A DNA stretch of 64,000 nucleotides, from assembly GCF_026309355.1 (NCBI RefSeq), contig NZ_JAPJZK010000001.1, forward strand, positions 2,438,501-2,502,500, written 5' to 3'. The notes under the pieces are model-generated. The model was not told the origin of the DNA. It searched no databases and saw only the letters and a list, made by a program, of their open reading frames with translations. The stretch is from Spartinivicinus marinus. GTDB lineage: Bacteria; Pseudomonadota; Gammaproteobacteria; Pseudomonadales; Zooshikellaceae. The translations under genes were made by a program, and so were the position numbers. Below are positions 62,929-64,000 of this stretch, piece by piece. Positions within the stretch are counted from its first letter, which is position 1. Every line of letters starts with the position of its first letter.

Positions 62929-63017
62929 ATCTTTTCTCAAGTATATCCTTCGCTGAAGGTATTTTAACTATTGCTAACACAAAAAATGAATCATGATCAG
63001 TCAATATATAACAAAAC

Positions 63018-63040
63018 CTGGGCTATATAATATAGCCCAG
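63018..63040 (-). terminator. Terminator of the glutathione transferase gene
   Basis: A perfect 10-bp stem CTGGGCTATA (63018-63027) with TATAGCCCAG (63031-63040), loop TAA, and on the minus strand a following GTTTTGTTATAT. Confidence 0.75.
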
Positions 63041-63077
63041 TCCTAATTCAGTTGAATGCTGTACTTTTTATGTAATT

Positions 63078-63713
63078 TTAGCTAAACATCTTTTCCAGGT
63101 AAGGCTGTGCTTCGGCTAGCACTTTTTGATAAGAAGGCCTTTCTGATACGCGCTTATAATAAGCTTTTATACCTTCAAACTGCTCAAATGGATAGATTTT
63201 CTGTGCATAGAATAAAGCAGGCACTGCAGAGCAGTCAGCCATTGTAAAGTCATCACCTTTTGCAAAAGTGGTTTCGCTATATTGTTTGTTCATGTAGTGA
63301 TACATAATATCTAATTGCTCTTTTGCTTTGGCTTGCTTTTCAGAGTCTTGCTTTTCCGCTGGCTTCATACTTTCAAAAAATAAAGTTGCAATATTGTCAT
63401 TTAGATAATTATCTTGAACTCTATCGATAAACCTCACCTGCCGGGCTGCATCTTTGTCTTCAGGAATAAGCCTGGTACCAGAGGAAAAATGAGTATCCAA
63501 GTATTCTATTATTATTGTTGATTCTGGAATCATATGGTCATCATTACACATCAATAGAGGTATTTTACCCAGAGGATATATTTCTTTGTATTCTTTTTTA
63601 CTTGCCTCATCCATTAAGTTGACAATATAAGGGGTAAATTCAACCTCTTTTTCATAAAAAGCTATTAACACTTTTTGTGAATATGTTGATAGCGGGTGAT
63701 AATATAGTTTCAT
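63078..63713 (-). CDS. Glutathione S-transferase family protein
   Basis: A 211-residue two-domain GST. The N-terminal thioredoxin-like half has MKLYYHPLSTYSQKVLIAFYEK (Ser/Tyr near position 9-11), KIPLLMCNDDHMIPESTIIIEYLD with the cis-Pro and Glu-Ser glutathione motif, and the C-terminal half is all-helical with FTMADCSAVPALFYA. Substrate unknown. It lies 35 bases downstream of the ArsR gene on the same strand, so the two form an operon. Confidence 0.9.
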   Translation of the reverse strand: MKLYYHPLSTYSQKVLIAFYEKEVEFTPYIVNLMDEASKKEYKEIYPLGKIPLLMCNDDHMIPESTIIIEYLDTHFSSGTRLIPEDKDAARQVRFIDRVQDNYLNDNIATLFFESMKPAEKQDSEKQAKAKEQLDIMYHYMNKQYSETTFAKGDDFTMADCSAVPALFYAQKIYPFEQFEGIKAYYKRVSERPSYQKVLAEAQPYLEKMFS

Positions 63714-63748
63714 TTTTATTATTCCTTTTCTTTAATTTTTTGTTGGCT

Positions 63749-64000
63749 TTATTCTTGTAGCAAACTCAAATAGTCTTCCAAATGATCGAGTTGTTGACTC
63801 CAGAAACTTTCATAAAAACCTAACCATCGATGAGCTTCCCGCAAGGTTAATGGATTAAGCGTGCAGATTTGCTCCCGACCTCGCTTTTTTCTGGTTATTA
63901 AACCTGCTCTTTCAAGCACCGCTATGTGCTTTGCCACTGCAGGAAAGCTAATATCAAACGGTGCCGCTAAATCCCTAATGCTATAACTCCCCCCACATAG
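63749..64000 (-). CDS. ArsR-family regulator, 5' end cut off by window
   Basis: The frame runs past base 64000 (its N-terminus is outside the window). What is seen is IRDLAAPFDISFPAVAKHIAVLERAGLITRKKRGREQICTL-type winged helix and a short C-terminal helix (AHRWLGFYESFWSQQLDHLEDYL). No CxC metal site is visible in the part present. It precedes the GST gene on the same strand, so it likely controls it. The GTG at 63937 is internal. Confidence 0.85.
   Translation of the reverse strand, partial: LCGGSYSIRDLAAPFDISFPAVAKHIAVLERAGLITRKKRGREQICTLNPLTLREAHRWLGFYESFWSQQLDHLEDYLSLLQE

Overview
The window reads as chromosomal DNA of a low-GC marine-type gammaproteobacterium. The glycine betaine catabolic genes are Pseudomonas/Oceanospirillales-like, and there is a type IV pilus minor-pilin cluster, an Hcp protein and a filamentous-haemagglutinin gene end. 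A relative of Zooshikella/Spartinivicinus is my guess from general resemblance only. I see no rRNA, tRNA, CRISPR array or intact insertion sequence.

Layout. 0-4.5 kb: 3' end of a haemagglutinin-repeat exoprotein, a small secreted protein, an SO_0444-type metal permease behind a MerR-type promoter, and a lipoprotein. 4.8-8.1 kb: zinc uptake locus (znuB, znuC, zur divergent from znuA, with a Zur box between). 8.2-10.5 kb: egtB-egtD (ergothioneine). 10.6-13.3 kb: hypothetical protein, AmiD-like amidase, solute-binding protein. 13.3-17.8 kb: a minus-strand set of enoyl-CoA hydratase, a membrane FAD/NAD reductase and an adenylation protein with a KfrA-like N-terminus; the last two overlap by one base and resemble a split version of the fungal TmpL architecture. 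18.7-26.7 kb: gbcA, gbcB and soxBDAG. 26.9-39.6 kb: an accessory stretch with a PD-(D/E)xK protein, membrane protein, 1-Cys peroxiredoxin, a pyroglutamyl-peptidase-like protein with Ser for Cys, an effector-like protein, a DUF4124/peptidase-MA protein, a solute-binding protein, a secreted phospholipase A2-like protein, an HD-GYP protein, a DCC protein and an orphan Hcp. 39.8-43.9 kb: adhC-fghA, a GbdR-like regulator and a Cache-only protein. 44-45.6 kb: AT-rich DNA with a 17-bp tandem repeat, two small ORFs and a strong hairpin. 45.6-53.6 kb: M19-type protein, DUF5943 protein, dgcA, dgcB, etfA, etfB. 53.6-61.7 kb: coiled-coil membrane protein and the fimT-pilV-pilW-pilX-pilY1 operon with pilE inverted at its end. 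61.7-64 kb: a decayed Phd/PIN toxin-antitoxin pair, membrane glutaredoxin, glutathione transferase and the start-truncated part of an ArsR regulator.

How it works together. GbcAB converts glycine betaine to dimethylglycine, DgcAB (with the EtfAB pair for electrons) makes sarcosine, and SoxBDAG makes glycine. Formaldehyde released on the way can be oxidised through S-hydroxymethylglutathione by AdhC and FghA. GbdR is the probable activator. The genes are split into three blocks across about 35 kb, with unrelated secreted hydrolases and accessory genes between them. The clearest regulatory sites are a Zur operator between zur and znuA and a 20-bp-spacer MerR-type promoter before the metal permease.
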